Source: Dehalococcoidia bacterium (GTDB lineage Bacteria > Chloroflexota > Dehalococcoidia > JACPQF01). From it: a stretch of 5,708 bases of DNA. Location: NCBI GenBank assembly GCA_030650265.1, contig JAUSEJ010001079.1, positions 1 to 5,708 on the forward strand, in the 5' to 3' direction. The notes beneath the pieces were generated by a model. That model worked only from the letters and a program-made list of their open reading frames with translations, made no database searches and had not been told where the DNA came from. The position numbers and the translations under genes were made by a program. Positions 4,805 through 5,708 of the stretch are shown here, piece by piece (the stretch's first letter is position 1; each line of letters starts with the position of its first letter).

Positions 4805-5695
4805 ATGACTTCCATCAACAATTTGAAGACAGTGATGCTATTGGCGGCATTGACCGCCCTGCTTGTGTTTATCGGACGGATTCTCGGTGGCTCCGGCGGC
4901 ATGGTTTTCGCCCTGTTCTTTGCGTTTATCATGAACTTCGGCGCCTACTGGTTCTCAGACAAGATAGCCTTGCGCATGGCGGGGGCGAAGGATGTATCGG
5001 AGATCGAGGCGCCGGACTTGCACAGACTGGTCAGCCAGGTCTCCCAGTACGCTCGCATGCCCAAGCCCAAGGTCTGCATCATTGACAATCCATCGCCCAA
5101 CGCTTTCGCTACGGGACGGGATCCGAAACACGCGGCGGTGGCCGTGACTACGGGCATACTACGTATTCTGACGCGTGACGAATTGGCCGGTGTTCTGTCC
5201 CACGAGATGGCGCACGTGAAGAATCGGGACACTCTGGTAGTCACCCTCGTCGCCACAATCGCCGGCGCCATTACCATGATCGCCCAAATGGCGCAATGGG
5301 CCATGATATTTGGCGGGTTTGGGGGCCGTGACGATGACGATGGTGGGGGAATTGGCAGTCTGGTCGTTGGTCTGCTCATGATCATCCTCGCTCCTATCGC
5401 CGCGATGGTAATTCAACTGGCGATATCCCGGGCGAGGGAATATGGCGCCGACGCCACCGGGGCGAAGATCCTCGGTAATCCGATGGCTTTGGCGAATGCG
5501 CTGGAGAAGCTGGAGCAGGGATCGAAGACGGTTCCTATGAATGTGAATCCTGCCGTTTCCCCTCTATTCATCGTCAACCCCCTCGGTGGGGGCCTGATGA
5601 GAGGGCTATTCAGCACCCATCCTCCTATCGCCGAACGGGTCGAGCGGCTGCACCAAATGGCTATGAATCCCACCGCCTATGGCGTGGGGGCTTAG
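4805..5695 (+). CDS. htpX: HtpX-type membrane zinc metalloprotease (M48B)
   Basis: HtpX is an inner-membrane endoprotease that degrades misfolded membrane proteins, with its active site facing the cytoplasm. The 296-residue length is typical. Hydrophobic segments lie near 8-24 and 31-49, then a proteolytic domain containing SPNAFATGRDPKHAAVAVTTG (97-117) and the zinc motif LSHEMAHVKNRD, with ligands His133 and His137 and catalytic Glu134. The third ligand is Glu212 in SRAREYGADATGA. Two more hydrophobic stretches (about 143-170 and 183-207) sit between HExxH and that glutamate, as in the family. The substrate-binding STHPPIAERVERL (270-282) closes the domain. All key residues are present, so the enzyme should be active. 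A GGFGGRDDDDGGG linker (170-182) is acidic and glycine-rich. The gene ends 13 bases before the window edge. In many bacteria it is stress-induced; here a MerR-family gene immediately upstream suggests that as a controller. Confidence 0.95.
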   Translation: MTSINNLKTVMLLAALTALLVFIGRILGGSGGMVFALFFAFIMNFGAYWFSDKIALRMAGAKDVSEIEAPDLHRLVSQVSQYARMPKPKVCIIDNPSPNAFATGRDPKHAAVAVTTGILRILTRDELAGVLSHEMAHVKNRDTLVVTLVATIAGAITMIAQMAQWAMIFGGFGGRDDDDGGGIGSLVVGLLMIILAPIAAMVIQLAISRAREYGADATGAKILGNPMALANALEKLEQGSKTVPMNVNPAVSPLFIVNPLGGGLMRGLFSTHPPIAERVERLHQMAMNPTAYGVGA

Positions 5696-5708
5696 TCATC
5701 TGTCAGCT

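Noticed and set aside
4774..5085. Plus-strand 103-codon frame over the htpX 5' end
   Set aside because: It is a frame-shifted reading of htpX, whose motifs are all in the other frame.

Overview
The window is a moderately GC-rich bacterial segment (roughly mid-50s % GC by eye) with six recognisable protein genes, one small unrecognised gene and two unusually structured intergenic stretches. The source is probably a free-living bacterium. The long DUF2085 membrane protein, the HtpX type and a stand-alone argC would fit an environmental Chloroflexota (Dehalococcoidia-like) genome, but that is a low-confidence impression from protein style, not a search result.

Left part (1-726, + strand) looks like accessory or defence DNA. 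It holds the last 24 codons of an N-6 adenine DNA methyltransferase / restriction-modification type protein, a small gene of unknown function, and a HicB-like antitoxin without a visible HicA partner. The order suggests one co-directional unit. A convergent gene (785-1624, - strand) follows, encoding a polytopic DUF2085 membrane protein. Its perfect TTGACA promoter lies across the annotated ATG, so translation may really begin at a near-leaderless GTG.

The 318-base gap between the divergent DUF2085 gene and argC (1625-1942) is not plain spacer. It carries a long imperfect inverted repeat built of 10-bp-phased AGGCTAAAG-like units, then a perfect 10-bp dyad, then a terminator-like hairpin with a U-tract. 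A separate sigma70-like promoter and a good Shine-Dalgarno lie just before argC (1946-3007), a complete arginine-biosynthesis enzyme standing without other arg genes in view.

Between argC and the next gene (3008-3299) is a second structured stretch. It holds about seven small stem-loops in a row, including a C(UUCG)G tetraloop hairpin and three related GTCC...GGAC hairpins. Its identity is unknown; it may be a cis-regulatory leader or a small RNA. It precedes a membrane-anchored or exported alpha/beta hydrolase (3300-4244).

The right part holds a short MerR-family regulator (4299-4736), with its own TTGACA promoter and a dyad over the -10/RBS, followed after 68 bases by htpX (4805-5695), a membrane zinc metalloprotease of protein quality control. 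Shared direction and close spacing suggest that the regulator and protease are linked in expression. No CRISPR array, tRNA, rRNA, transposase or origin was seen. The best candidates for something undescribed are the two structured intergenic regions and the small gene next to the orphan HicB.
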